From Halobacteriovoraceae bacterium (lineage in GTDB: Bacteria; Bdellovibrionota; Bacteriovoracia; Bacteriovoracales; Bacteriovoracaceae): a DNA stretch of 64,000 nt. Positions within the stretch are counted from its first letter, which is position 1, and each line of letters begins with the position of its first letter. A program made the position numbers and the translations under genes. The notes under the pieces were generated by a model, which ran no database searches, had not been told where the DNA came from, and was given only the letters and a program-made list of their open reading frames with translations. The stretch lies in contig PASN01000007.1 in the NCBI GenBank assembly GCA_002711995.1, positions 25,546-89,545 of the forward strand, read 5' to 3'. Positions 18,114 to 26,225 of this stretch are shown here, one piece after another.

Positions 18114-18539
18114 ATGAATAATGAAAAAAACTGGTATCTTTTATTTGGATGCTGGGTGTTGGCTACAATCTCCACGCTTGGATCTTTGTTTTTTAGCGAG
18201 ATCATGGGGTTTGTGCCATGTGTATTATGTTGGTATCAAAGAATTGCCATGTATCCGTTGGTGATAATTTTGTTGGTGGGACTTTTTCCCATTGATAAAA
18301 AAGTCTTTAAGTATGCGATGCCATTTGCTGCGATAGGGCTATTTATCTCTATTTATCACAATCTGTTGCATTATGGAATTGTGCCTGAATCTGCATCTCC
18401 TTGTGTCCAGGGTGTGCCTTGCTCTACTGTGTATATTAACTGGCTTGGCTTTATTACGATACCGGTATTGTCTTTTATAAGTTTTAGTTTAATTGTGTTT
18501 TTATTGATTATGTTTAAAAGGGAAAGTAATGAAGAATAA
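18114..18539 (+). CDS. dsbB: DsbB-like disulfide bond formation protein
   Basis: A 141-residue inner-membrane protein with four membrane helices. PCVLCWYQRIAMYPL near residue 35 is the quinone-reacting CxxC signature of DsbB-type oxidoreductases, and a second cysteine pair lies in the periplasmic loop near 98-105 (SPCVQGVPCS). It reoxidises a periplasmic thiol oxidase and passes electrons to quinone. The gene overlaps the next, a DsbA-like protein, by 11 bases, so the two are meant to be made together. That partner carries an in-frame stop, which would leave this protein without its local substrate unless the stop is read through or another DsbA exists. Confidence 0.9.
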   Translation: MNNEKNWYLLFGCWVLATISTLGSLFFSEIMGFVPCVLCWYQRIAMYPLVIILLVGLFPIDKKVFKYAMPFAAIGLFISIYHNLLHYGIVPESASPCVQGVPCSTVYINWLGFITIPVLSFISFSLIVFLLIMFKRESNEE

Positions 18540-19170
18540 AAAAAATCTAGTTTTAGGTGTTGTTTTGGCCTTGGGGGCCATGTTTATTGGTGGGGCCATT
18601 GCCTATAAGTTTTATCAAGGGGAGAGTCTTGGCATTATCGCAGACAAGAGCCCAGAGCGTTTAGTTAGAGACTATTCTCCAAGAACTGGCCCAACAGATC
18701 CAAAGGTTGTTCTTGTGGAGTTTCTTGATCCTTAGTGTGAGAGCTGTAGAGCGTTTTCTCCATTTGTAAAAGACATTCTAAAAAAGTACAAAGATGAAGT
18801 TCAGTTGGTTGTAAGGTATGCGACTTACCATAGAAATTCCGCTTTTGCTGTAAAGCTTCTAGAAGCGTCTAGAGAGCAAGGCAAATTTTGGGAAGTCTTG
18901 GACGTGATGTTTAAATATCAGCCAAATTGGGGCAACCACAGAAACCCTAGACCTGAGTTGTTGTGGTACTACTTGCCAGAGGCCGGTGTTGATGTTGAGA
19001 AAGTTAGAGCACAATTTAACAATCCTGAATATGAAAAGCGAATTCAACAGGATATGAAGGATGCGGAATTTCTTCAAATTCGAGGAACTCCTTCATTCTT
19101 CATAAATGGGAAACCTCTTAACGAGTTTGGAAAGCAACAGCTGTTGGATGCAATAGAAAGAGAATTATAA
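18529..19170 (+). pseudogene. DsbA-like thioredoxin-fold protein with in-frame TAG
   Basis: A membrane-anchored or exported thioredoxin-fold oxidase of about 213 codons (helix near residues 8-27). The frame is broken only by TAG at 18733-18735: upstream it ends VVLVEFLDP and downstream, in the same frame, continues C-E-S-C-R-A-F, the active-site CxxC of the DsbA/thioredoxin_4 family. Homologues as I recall them have Glu or a similar residue in the stop position, and GAG or CAG to TAG is a single change. The downstream part is intact to the C terminus (GTPSFFINGKPL cis-Pro region near 185). No good restart lies after the stop. So it is either a fresh nonsense allele, a sequencing error or a read-through site. 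It overlaps dsbB by 11 bases. Confidence 0.8.
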
Positions 19171-19179
19171 GACTATTCG

Positions 19180-19211
19180 CCAGGCGGTCCTCCTAGGGCA
19201 GCCTGGTTTTT
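19180..19211. terminator. Intrinsic terminator after DsbA-like gene
   Basis: CCAGGC and GCCTGG form a 6-bp stem followed by five T. It lies 9 bases after the DsbA-like stop and contains the stop codon of the convergent epimerase gene (19193), so that gene's 3' end is part of the hairpin. Confidence 0.75.
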
Positions 19212-19918
19212 ACCTTGAAATCTTCATACTTTGTTTCGACAATCTTATCTTTATAGCTTCCATTCTCTTTGAATTCTGGCAACGCAAGTCCATTCTTTTT
19301 GCAATATTCAATATAGTACTGGCCCTTCTCTGGATGATGGGAGTTTACGACATTTAAAACCTGAATACTGGATTGATTGATGGCCTTGTCTATTAAAGTT
19401 ATTAAATCTTCTCTGTCTATAAGGTTAACCTTCTGGGAGGTGTGGGATCTTGATATTTTACCCGAAAGAAATTTGCCAGGATGGCGGTCTCCACCAATAA
19501 GCCCTGCTGGACGGATCACGACATTTTTATCAGAGTGTGCAAGTGTTAAATTTTCCAACTCCACAAGAAATTTTCCATTGGAAGTTTCGGGAACTGGTGT
19601 GGTGTCCTCGTTAACAATCCCTTCATTTCCATAAACCGATGTTGAACTCGTAAAAACAATTCTCTGGCCAGAAGTCTCATTAATAAACCTTCGATAGTTA
19701 TCTATAGAATCAATCTTGGAAGGAGGGAGATTGAAAAATATTAGGTCTGACTCCATGACTTGTCTGGGAACAACACCATTATTAAAGTCGTATTGCTGTT
19801 CATTTTTCTTTAACTTAGGACTTGAATGGTATGTGCCAAACACCTCATGGCCTTGGTCTTCCCAAAAGTCATACAAAGAGCTTCCTAGCCATCCAAGTGA
19901 GATTATGGCAATTCTCAA
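19193..19918 (-). CDS. NAD-dependent epimerase/SDR-like protein
   Basis: A 241-residue soluble Rossmann-fold protein of the extended short-chain dehydrogenase or YeeZ-like type. The nucleotide loop is IISLGWLGSSL at residues 4-14 and RIVFTSSTSVYGN near 85-98 is the strand with the catalytic Ser; VIRPAGLIGGDRHPG near 135 is the usual substrate-side strand. The canonical Tyr-x3-Lys is not clear, so activity may differ from true epimerases. It overlaps the ATP-grasp gene by 4 bases, so the two are an operon and may share a small-molecule pathway; the substrate is unknown. Confidence 0.8.
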   Translation of the reverse strand: MRIAIISLGWLGSSLYDFWEDQGHEVFGTYHSSPKLKKNEQQYDFNNGVVPRQVMESDLIFFNLPPSKIDSIDNYRRFINETSGQRIVFTSSTSVYGNEGIVNEDTTPVPETSNGKFLVELENLTLAHSDKNVVIRPAGLIGGDRHPGKFLSGKISRSHTSQKVNLIDREDLITLIDKAINQSSIQVLNVVNSHHPEKGQYYIEYCKKNGLALPEFKENGSYKDKIVETKYEDFKVKTRLP

Positions 19919-20751
19919 GAAATCCTCTTTGCAACTGACGTAGCGAGCCTCTCAATCGCTTCGGGCGCCCACGAGAAAAACAGTTGAGGCTCAATAACTT
20001 CAAGTTCCATGAGAAGAAGATCATTACCATCCTCCACAAAATCTAGTCGGGCGTAGCAGTAATTGTTGTTCAATCTCTCAAAGGCCTTGATTGCTATATC
20101 TAGGTGCTCTTTTGAAGGGGAGTGCTTATGTACTGTGCCTCCATGCTCTTCCTGAACTCTAAATTCGTCGTCTTTTGCTTTTTTAAGTATGCAGTGACTG
20201 AACTCGCCATCAAAGAATAGGTAAGAGTACTCACCGACAGAGTTCACACTTTCTTTATAAGGTTGAACTAAGATGTCTCTATCTGCCAATGGATTCGCTT
20301 TTGAAATTTCATCTTCAGAATGTATTAGAAAAGTGTCTTTTCCTCCAGCGCCCACCAACGGCTTTACAACCAATGGGTATCCAATGTCGTTCGAAATTGA
20401 TGGATCTATCCTGGCCTTTCGGACTACCTTGGTAGGAACTATACTAACACCTTGGTCTTTAAGCTCGAGCATATAAGACTTGTCCATATTCCAACGAACT
20501 GTTTCCACACTGTTGATCAGTTCTGAGTTGGACTGCTCAATCAAATCTAGGAGCCTTAAAAACTTCTCTCTTTTCAGGGCGTAGTCCCAAGGAGTTCTAA
20601 TTAAAATTTTTGAGTTCGTAGGTGGAGTGAATTCTTCCCAAACAACGGGAACGCCTTTAATGCCATGTTTGGCCAGAGCTTCTAGAAGGCCGTTGTCATC
20701 AGGGTGAAGGCCATTGGTTGCGGAGTCAATCAAAATAAATAGTTCTTTCAT
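19915..20751 (-). CDS. ATP-grasp family ligase-like protein
   Basis: A 278-residue protein with the RimK/glutathione-synthetase-type ATP-grasp fold. GYPLVVKPLVGAGGKDTFLI near residue 122-142 is the ATP-binding lysine strand and glycine-rich loop; ILVQPYKESVNSVGEYSY near 158 and ARLDFVEDGNDLLLMELEVIEPQLF near 235-260 carry the acidic Mg ligands. Such enzymes join a carboxylate to an amine or thiol through an acyl phosphate. The gene overlaps the downstream epimerase-like gene by 4 bases and lies close after the SRPBCC gene on the same strand. Substrates cannot be read from sequence. Confidence 0.82.
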   Translation of the reverse strand: MKELFILIDSATNGLHPDDNGLLEALAKHGIKGVPVVWEEFTPPTNSKILIRTPWDYALKREKFLRLLDLIEQSNSELINSVETVRWNMDKSYMLELKDQGVSIVPTKVVRKARIDPSISNDIGYPLVVKPLVGAGGKDTFLIHSEDEISKANPLADRDILVQPYKESVNSVGEYSYLFFDGEFSHCILKKAKDDEFRVQEEHGGTVHKHSPSKEHLDIAIKAFERLNNNYCYARLDFVEDGNDLLLMELEVIEPQLFFSWAPEAIERLATSVAKRIS

Positions 20752-20782
20752 TTCTCAATGATAAGGGGTGGCCGCATCCAAG

Positions 20783-21277
20783 TCAAAAGCTGGTTTGGCT
20801 TGCCTCTTCAATGTAGTCTCTTGTGCCTTCGGCCAGGTTTTTGATTCTCTCCATGGCCTCATCCCAGTTCGAAAATAGGGCGTGGGCATATCTCTTGGGA
20901 GTGTCTTGAGAGATGGATAGAAGGCAGGTGTTATTACCTGTTTCTGAGATGTGATATGTTTCGAGGCACCCTGCCCATTTTTTGGCCTCTTGCCCCTCGG
21001 AATCTTTGACCCCATTATAGATTACCCCTTCATACTTGATCGTTATGGCCTCGTGGGGACGGCTGAGAATTATTTTTCCAAACAGTCCATCCTCAGAGGG
21101 GCCCTTGAACTCGGCCGTGGAGTTTAGGCACCAATCCGTGTCGGCGTAGGATCCTGGAGCGAAGGCGCAACTCCACTGTCTAAAATAATGGTCTTTTAGG
21201 AGAACTTCCCAAATTCTTTCTTTAGGGGCGTCTATCTCAATGCTTTTTTCGATTTTTTCTCTTTCTTCTGACTGCAT
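20783..21277 (-). CDS. SRPBCC-family protein
   Basis: A 164-residue soluble protein that begins KSIEIDAPKERIWEVLLKDHYFRQWSCAFAPGSYADTDW, the classic N-terminal strand and helices of the SRPBCC (START/AHSA1-like) hydrophobic-ligand fold, and ends in the long C-terminal helix (DEAMERIKNLAEGTRDYIEE). It may bind a lipid or small aromatic compound. GGAGG precedes the ATG. It lies 32 bases upstream of the ATP-grasp gene on the same strand and could be part of that operon. Confidence 0.8.
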   Translation of the reverse strand: MQSEEREKIEKSIEIDAPKERIWEVLLKDHYFRQWSCAFAPGSYADTDWCLNSTAEFKGPSEDGLFGKIILSRPHEAITIKYEGVIYNGVKDSEGQEAKKWAGCLETYHISETGNNTCLLSISQDTPKRYAHALFSNWDEAMERIKNLAEGTRDYIEEASQTSF

Positions 21278-21434
21278 TCTTCCTCCGTCCTATCCTTTAA
21301 TATACATCAGCTAAAGTGGAGATACATGGCCGTATAAGCTTTATTTATTTCGCTGGCATCAAGCAAATCACTCCAACACAATGCTATTTCGATGGCTTAG
21401 AGACTAAACTCACATTTTATTGGCCTGAACCCTT

Positions 21435-21440
21435 TATAAT
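21435..21440 (+). promoter_or_regulatory. Candidate -10 box of the helicase gene
   Basis: A perfect TATAAT lies 46 bases before the helicase ATG in a 208-bp gap that otherwise holds no gene. The -35 region (ACATTT at about 17 bases upstream) is a poor match, so this is a suggestion only. Confidence 0.35.
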
Positions 21441-21485
21441 CGGTAAGGTGCGCTTTAATACACAATGCACAATCGGATCTAATAA

Positions 21486-22721
21486 ATGTCAGAATTCAGT
21501 TCACTGGACTTGCTTCCAGAAATTAAAAAGGCCCTAAAAGACAAAGGCTACGAAAAACCCACACCAATTCAAGCACAGTCAATTCCACACCTGTTGGAGG
21601 GAAAAGACTTATTGGGGATTGCCCAAACCGGAACGGGCAAAACAGCAGCGTTTTCGCTGCCCCTAATCGATAGACTTGCAAAGAACAAAGTTAAGGTAAA
21701 CAAGAGACGAGTGAGAAGCTTAATTCTCACCCCAACGCGTGAGTTGGCGTCCCAAATTGAACAAAACATCAAAGGTTACTCCAAAGGACTTGGCCTGAAG
21801 TGCGCTGTAATTTTTGGCGGTGTAGGCAAGCAGGCGCAAATGAATTCAATGGCGCAAGGAGTTGATATTCTTGTGGCCACTCCTGGCAGACTATTGGATC
21901 TAATGAGTGAAGGGCATGTAAAATATGACCAACTCGAGGTCTTTGTTTTGGATGAGGCTGATCGAATGCTCGACATGGGCTTTTTAAACGATGTTAAAAA
22001 GGTCATCTCCAAACTTCCAAGAGACAAACAAACACTCTTGTTCTCCGCAACTATGCCAAAAGATATTGCTTCTCTTGCAAACTCTTTATTAAACAACCCC
22101 AAGAGGGTAGAGGTCACTCCGGAATCAACAACAGTTGAAAAAATTGAGCAGAAGGCACACTTTGTTGCCAAACTTAAAAAGCCAGACCTTTTAAAAGAAA
22201 TCCTAAAAGACGATTCAATAGAGAGCATGCTTGTGTTCACCAGAACCAAGCATGGAGCGGACAGAGTTGTTAAAAAACTTGCTCAAGATGATATTATGGC
22301 GGCCGCAATTCATGGAAACAAGTCTCAACGACAAAGAGAAAGCGCGCTTGGACGATTCAAAGATCAAAAGATCAGAGTTTTGGTTGCAACAGACATCGCT
22401 GCCAGAGGGATTGATATTCCTCAGGTAAGCCATGTCATCAATTATAATCCACCAGAGGATCCAAAAAGCTACGTGCACCGTATCGGAAGAACCGGACGCG
22501 CTGGAAGAGATGGTGTGGCCATCCTATTTTGTGATGAATCTGAAGTTGGACTTTTCAATGACATTCAAAAGCACATAAAAATCAAAATACCGATTGATGA
22601 AAAGCAGCCGTTTCATGAAAAGCTTAGTCTTCACCCAGACAGAAAGAAAAAAGATCAAAAACCCAAAAAGAAAGTAAGCATGAGCAAGAAGGCCAGAAGG
22701 CGAAGAAGTTTTAGAGGATAA
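21486..22721 (+). CDS. rhlE: DEAD-box RNA helicase, RhlE type
   Basis: A 411-residue ATP-dependent RNA helicase. Motifs in order: Q motif GYEKPTPIQAQSIP near 19-33, Walker A AQTGTGKT near 46, PTRELA near 82, DEAD near 156, SAT near 187, ARGIDIP near 305 and HRIGRTGRAGRDG near 328. The C-terminal tail is strongly basic (RKKKDQKPKKKVSMSKKARRRR), as in RhlE proteins that act on ribosome assembly or RNA decay. No clear Shine-Dalgarno precedes the ATG. The gene stands alone and ends at a strong terminator. Confidence 0.95.
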   Translation: MSEFSSLDLLPEIKKALKDKGYEKPTPIQAQSIPHLLEGKDLLGIAQTGTGKTAAFSLPLIDRLAKNKVKVNKRRVRSLILTPTRELASQIEQNIKGYSKGLGLKCAVIFGGVGKQAQMNSMAQGVDILVATPGRLLDLMSEGHVKYDQLEVFVLDEADRMLDMGFLNDVKKVISKLPRDKQTLLFSATMPKDIASLANSLLNNPKRVEVTPESTTVEKIEQKAHFVAKLKKPDLLKEILKDDSIESMLVFTRTKHGADRVVKKLAQDDIMAAAIHGNKSQRQRESALGRFKDQKIRVLVATDIAARGIDIPQVSHVINYNPPEDPKSYVHRIGRTGRAGRDGVAILFCDESEVGLFNDIQKHIKIKIPIDEKQPFHEKLSLHPDRKKKDQKPKKKVSMSKKARRRRSFRG

Positions 22722-22728
22722 GAGAATA

Positions 22729-22757
22729 GGCCCAAAGTGTTTGGGCCATTTTTTTTT
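22729..22757. terminator. Strong intrinsic terminator
   Basis: GGCCCAAA and TTTGGGCC form a perfect 8-bp stem with a 3-base loop, followed by a run of nine T after one A. It sits 7 bases after the helicase stop and abuts the convergent gene ending at 22756. Confidence 0.92.
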
Positions 22758-23082
22758 ATTTTTTGTTAACAGCAACTTCTTTTGCTTGAACTTCTACCTC
22801 AGGAATAGAAACCTCTCCAGTTCCTCTCCAAGTCGCAACTACAACGCAAGCTCTTCCTCTTGGGCCTACGAAAGTGTTGTAGTGACCTTCTGAGTTTGTT
22901 CCCTTGTCAATTGTGATGTTTGCGAAAATTGGGCTGGTGGGGGCAGGCTTCACTGAGAAACAGATCTCTGCCGCTCTGTCGTTTCTGCTTTCATTGTCTA
23001 AGTAGTAAAAGCTTGTGATCTTTAACTCTGATGCGCTCGCTAACGAAGTTAGCAGCAATGCTGCGATAGTAAATAGTTTCAT
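22756..23082 (-). CDS. Small exported protein of unknown function
   Basis: A 108-residue protein with a Sec signal peptide (MKLFTIAALLLTSLASA). The mature part alternates short beta strands and has two cysteines (near residues 42 and 80), a possible disulfide. I do not recognise the family. It lies 94 bases downstream of the start of no other gene on its strand; the next minus-strand gene ends... at 23177, so it may follow that gene in transcription. Function not assigned. Confidence 0.7.
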   Translation of the reverse strand: MKLFTIAALLLTSLASASELKITSFYYLDNESRNDRAAEICFSVKPAPTSPIFANITIDKGTNSEGHYNTFVGPRGRACVVVATWRGTGEVSIPEVEVQAKEVAVNKK

Positions 23083-23176
23083 AAAAACTCCTTTTCACTC
23101 ATTGTCGTCTCTAGCAGCGAGTTAAGTCAACAAGTTGTCAGTCTTTGTAATAAATGAAAAGAAAGTCTAAAGATAT

Positions 23177-24259
23177 CTACCTTTGATCAAATTTACCCTG
23201 AATTCCCAATTCAAGTCTAGCTTCGTTAGGGAGAAAGGTGTTTTCTCTGTCTGCAAAGTCTTGTGGAAATGGATTCAAGTATCCAGGCTCCTCATTTAAA
23301 GGCTTAACCACTCTAAATCTTAACTGTATGTCATCTCCACCGCCCACGGCCTCAATGAAGGCCATACTTTGCGTTCCACTGGTGTAGACCTTAGTCTCGA
23401 GGCCAGTCATAAGCCTAACTGAGCTGTCTTTACTATCCCTCTCATAGCCAAGCTTTATAAAGCCACCCAAATAGCTTGCTCCTTCAACCATGCTTGCTCT
23501 AGCGTTGGCACCATAGCGAGCAAAGGCCCTTGATCCTTCAGATTCATAAAGTGTCTTGTCGAATCCCGCCTCAGCTTGTCCGTAGAGTCCGCTTTGGCCT
23601 TCATCAGAGTCTAGATAGTTATAATGTCTGTATCTTACCTTTCCAGCATTGATCACACCATGCCAGGCATCTTGTTGTGTTATTGAAGAAAGGAGTAGTG
23701 GTCTTTCGCTGTCTTTGGTGTTGATTTCATGATAGCCACCCTGAGCGCTCCAATAGAAGGCATCGTGCTTTTTGATCTTAGATACGATCAAGCTTACAAG
23801 ATTTTCCTCTTTAAAGTACACATCCGCCATATAAACTCCGTCCTGTTTATAAAGCACGTCGTAATAATCTTGCTGAAATTGTTCTGGCTGAACGCTATTC
23901 GTGTAGAGGTTCGTTTCGTAAGAAAGGGTTGCGTAATATAAGTCACCATCCACCTTTGTAACATCTTTGTGAATAGATAGTTTAAATCCGTGTGTCATGC
24001 CAATGTCATCTGGAGGTGTCAAAGATGAAAATACGTTGTGCAGGTTGTAGTCGTTTCTAAGTAGAAGCTCTACTTTGCCCTTTCCCACTTGGTCGACTAT
24101 GGAGACTGCTGACTCTTCATCCAAAAGATCCTTGATCGTGTTCTTAAGTTCTTGTTTGTCTTTAAAGTTCAGGCGAAGAGCCGATGTCACCAATGGTAAA
24201 TCATTGGAGGCAAGCGCTGAAAACGTAAAAAGTAGTAAAGCTGCAAATACTTTCATCAT
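23177..24259 (-). CDS. Secreted protein of unknown function
   Basis: A 360-residue exported protein with a Sec signal (MMKVFAALLLFTFSALA). The mature part has no cysteines that I can see and many alternating aromatic and polar stretches (for example YYATLSYETNLY, YRHYNYLDSDEG, GYERDSKDSSVRLMTGLETK), which suggests a beta-rich outer-membrane or surface protein, perhaps a small beta-barrel. The family is not recognised. TAGGA lies before the double ATG. A same-strand deacetylase gene ends... upstream at 24389, 129 bases away, so it may have its own promoter. Confidence 0.7.
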   Translation of the reverse strand: MMKVFAALLLFTFSALASNDLPLVTSALRLNFKDKQELKNTIKDLLDEESAVSIVDQVGKGKVELLLRNDYNLHNVFSSLTPPDDIGMTHGFKLSIHKDVTKVDGDLYYATLSYETNLYTNSVQPEQFQQDYYDVLYKQDGVYMADVYFKEENLVSLIVSKIKKHDAFYWSAQGGYHEINTKDSERPLLLSSITQQDAWHGVINAGKVRYRHYNYLDSDEGQSGLYGQAEAGFDKTLYESEGSRAFARYGANARASMVEGASYLGGFIKLGYERDSKDSSVRLMTGLETKVYTSGTQSMAFIEAVGGGDDIQLRFRVVKPLNEEPGYLNPFPQDFADRENTFLPNEARLELGIQGKFDQR

Positions 24260-24388
24260 AATCCTATTTTATTTGATTCTATTTTTATTAAATCAGTAAA
24301 GTGGAGCGAGAAGGAGTCGCTTGGAAAGAATTACAAAGTGGCATAGGGGAGTGTTTAAACTTTGAACGATCTAAGATATTGAAATGAC

Positions 24389-25690
24389 TTAGTTGATATT
24401 GCAGATTGATTTTGCTTTGGATTTTTTTAGCCATTCTCCATTCACACAGATTGAATTGGAGCCCTCACAGTGGCGGTAAGTTTTTTTAGTGTACTTGCTG
24501 TAGCAATTTCTAAAACCACAACGCTTGATTGCCACAGGATCCGTTTTTGAAAGCCACTGGCCATTTACGCAAACAGAGCTCTCCCCTTGGCATTGTTGGT
24601 AGGTTTTGCCATTGCTGCTAAGACAAGTGTTAAAAGAATGATCGTGATCGTCAGAGCAAGTTTTTGAAAAGTGTTTTTGATGTTCTTCTTTATTTAGAAT
24701 GTCTTCTATAAAAGAGCCAAGTATATCGTTTTCTTCCTTAGGTGCCTCTTGCAGAACACCCGTGTTGGCCAGATACTCTTTATGTCTTAGCGCCTCATCA
24801 TAGCTGATGAAGTCGATACCAAGACATCTCGCTGTGTCGATAAGCTTGTCTAATGTATCGGCGTTAAAATCCTTACCCCTGTCATGAAAAAGAGCAATCA
24901 AGACATTTGATCTTGATTGACACATATTTTTAAGGGTTCTCTTTACATACCAATCTGGATTGGATTTAGCTTTCTTTGCCACGTTTGGGTTGCTGTCTCC
25001 AGAGTCAAAGTTCCAACCTACATGATCCCTTGAGGACTCATGTACTCTTTGCAGCGCTTTGCTTTTAAATCTTCGGTATTCTTGTATAGATTGTTTGTAG
25101 GACTCTCTCTCTAATGGAGCCGCGTGCTTTAAACGCTTAGATGAACATGCGCTTTTAGACTGCCCATGTCTTAGCATTAGGCCTAGCTCCTTGGCAGATG
25201 GAGATGCGCCTCGGCCATAGGGGAATCTAAAAAGCTTGTGTGGTTGCCTATTAAATAGGCCTGCTGTGGCGCTTTGAAGAAGGGAGAGACTTCTCTCTAT
25301 TTGTCTTTCAGATTGTGAGGCGGTGAGTATATGTGGATCGCATTTGCTTCCAATCACGCGCAAGTCATGCGCTTTGTGCTCGTGCCCGTGGCTTGCAACA
25401 ACATGGCCTGTTCTGATCATAGAAATTAAAGTTTCGTTTTTTTCACCAGGTTTAAGGTTTGTGGTGGAAACGTAAAAAGAGGCCTTTACTTTTTTTCTAT
25501 TTAAACTGCTGAGGATTCTTGGCGTTACCTTGGGATCTGGACCGTCATCAAAGGTTAAATGAACTGATTTAGAAGCACACTGTGCCCTTAAAGATTTTAG
25601 CTCTCTAAAGTTTTGATTGCTTGAGCATGATGCTGAATAAGCTGAGTTAGTTAAAACTATAATAATAAATGCTGATAAAAAGTATTTCAT
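24389..25690 (-). CDS. Secreted polysaccharide deacetylase with Cys-rich C-terminal repeats
   Basis: A 433-residue exported NodB-type carbohydrate esterase (CE4). A Sec signal (about 1-19) is followed by motif 1 LTFDDGPDPKVTP near 45, with the catalytic base and metal Asp, and motif 2 SHGHEHKAHD near 99, with the metal His pair. A FRFPYGRGASP stretch near 153 is motif 3. The family deacetylates chitin, peptidoglycan or exopolysaccharide. After the domain, two tandem units of about 40 residues (near 345-385 and 390-430) share a C-x-S/C...Y-x-x-C-x-G-x-S-x-C-V-N-G-x-W-L pattern, a likely small disulfide-bonded binding module. The pair of modules is not one I can name. Confidence 0.88.
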   Translation of the reverse strand: MKYFLSAFIIIVLTNSAYSASCSSNQNFRELKSLRAQCASKSVHLTFDDGPDPKVTPRILSSLNRKKVKASFYVSTTNLKPGEKNETLISMIRTGHVVASHGHEHKAHDLRVIGSKCDPHILTASQSERQIERSLSLLQSATAGLFNRQPHKLFRFPYGRGASPSAKELGLMLRHGQSKSACSSKRLKHAAPLERESYKQSIQEYRRFKSKALQRVHESSRDHVGWNFDSGDSNPNVAKKAKSNPDWYVKRTLKNMCQSRSNVLIALFHDRGKDFNADTLDKLIDTARCLGIDFISYDEALRHKEYLANTGVLQEAPKEENDILGSFIEDILNKEEHQKHFSKTCSDDHDHSFNTCLSSNGKTYQQCQGESSVCVNGQWLSKTDPVAIKRCGFRNCYSKYTKKTYRHCEGSNSICVNGEWLKKSKAKSICNIN

Positions 25691-25814
25691 AGATATATCT
25701 TATTCGGCAAGATTGGCTGCAGAGTTAAGAGAACTTAAGGGTTTTGTTATGAACAAAGCCTGACCAGATTACTTTTTTGTGTGCTAAGCAAATATAAAAT
25801 GTGACAATACTAGA

Positions 25815-26225
25815 ATGGAAAACTTAGATTTAATGCAAACGTTTTCGTGGCTCGCTGTAATATTGTTATCCACAAGTTATTGGTTCCAGATTTGGAAAAT
25901 TCACCTGCACAAAGAGGTTCGGGATTTATCCATGACTTACCATGTTCTTCTTGCGACTGGATTTGGCATTCTTACTTGGACAGCTTGGGCTGAAGGATCT
26001 ACGATTTTTGTTGTGAAGCAGGTTGCCACCACGATCCCTGTTGTGATCATTATAGGTCAAATCATTTATCATAAAGATGACCACTGGCATGATGAAGCCG
26101 ACCCTGATTGTTTAAGCTGTGGAAAAGAGCTTGAGCTAGATTGGGATTTCTGTGCCCATTGTGGAGAAAAAAAACCTTCAGAGTTCCTTACGAAGGAAGG
26201 TGATTCAAAAGTAGTAAGCATATAA
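25815..26225 (+). CDS. SemiSWEET/PQ-loop-like membrane protein with zinc ribbon
   Basis: A 136-residue protein. Residues 8-85 form three membrane helices with the pattern of SemiSWEET half-transporters (FQIWKIHLHKEVRDLSMTYHVL near 24-45, in which the usual Pro-Gln is replaced by Phe-Gln). It is followed by a soluble tail with CLSCGKELELDWDFCAHCGEKK near 97-118: two CxxC pairs of a zinc-ribbon. SemiSWEETs dimerise to move sugars; the fused ribbon is unusual. The last 21 bases overlap the convergent lipoprotein gene. The membrane-family call is fairly sure; sugar transport is not. Confidence 0.72.
   Translation: MENLDLMQTFSWLAVILLSTSYWFQIWKIHLHKEVRDLSMTYHVLLATGFGILTWTAWAEGSTIFVVKQVATTIPVVIIIGQIIYHKDDHWHDEADPDCLSCGKELELDWDFCAHCGEKKPSEFLTKEGDSKVVSI

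Noticed and set aside
17822..18121. 99-codon frame overlapping the Cys-rich small protein
   Set aside because: Lacks a ribosome site and export signal; the 17770 frame fits the operon better.
18733..18735. Selenocysteine or pyrrolysine at the in-frame stop of the DsbA-like gene
   Set aside because: The codon is TAG, not TGA, and pyrrolysine use is confined to lineages with pyl genes; none is seen. Ordinary nonsense or error is simpler.
21316..21537. 73-codon frame upstream of rhlE
   Set aside because: No ribosome site, no hydrophobic or conserved pattern, overlaps the helicase start.
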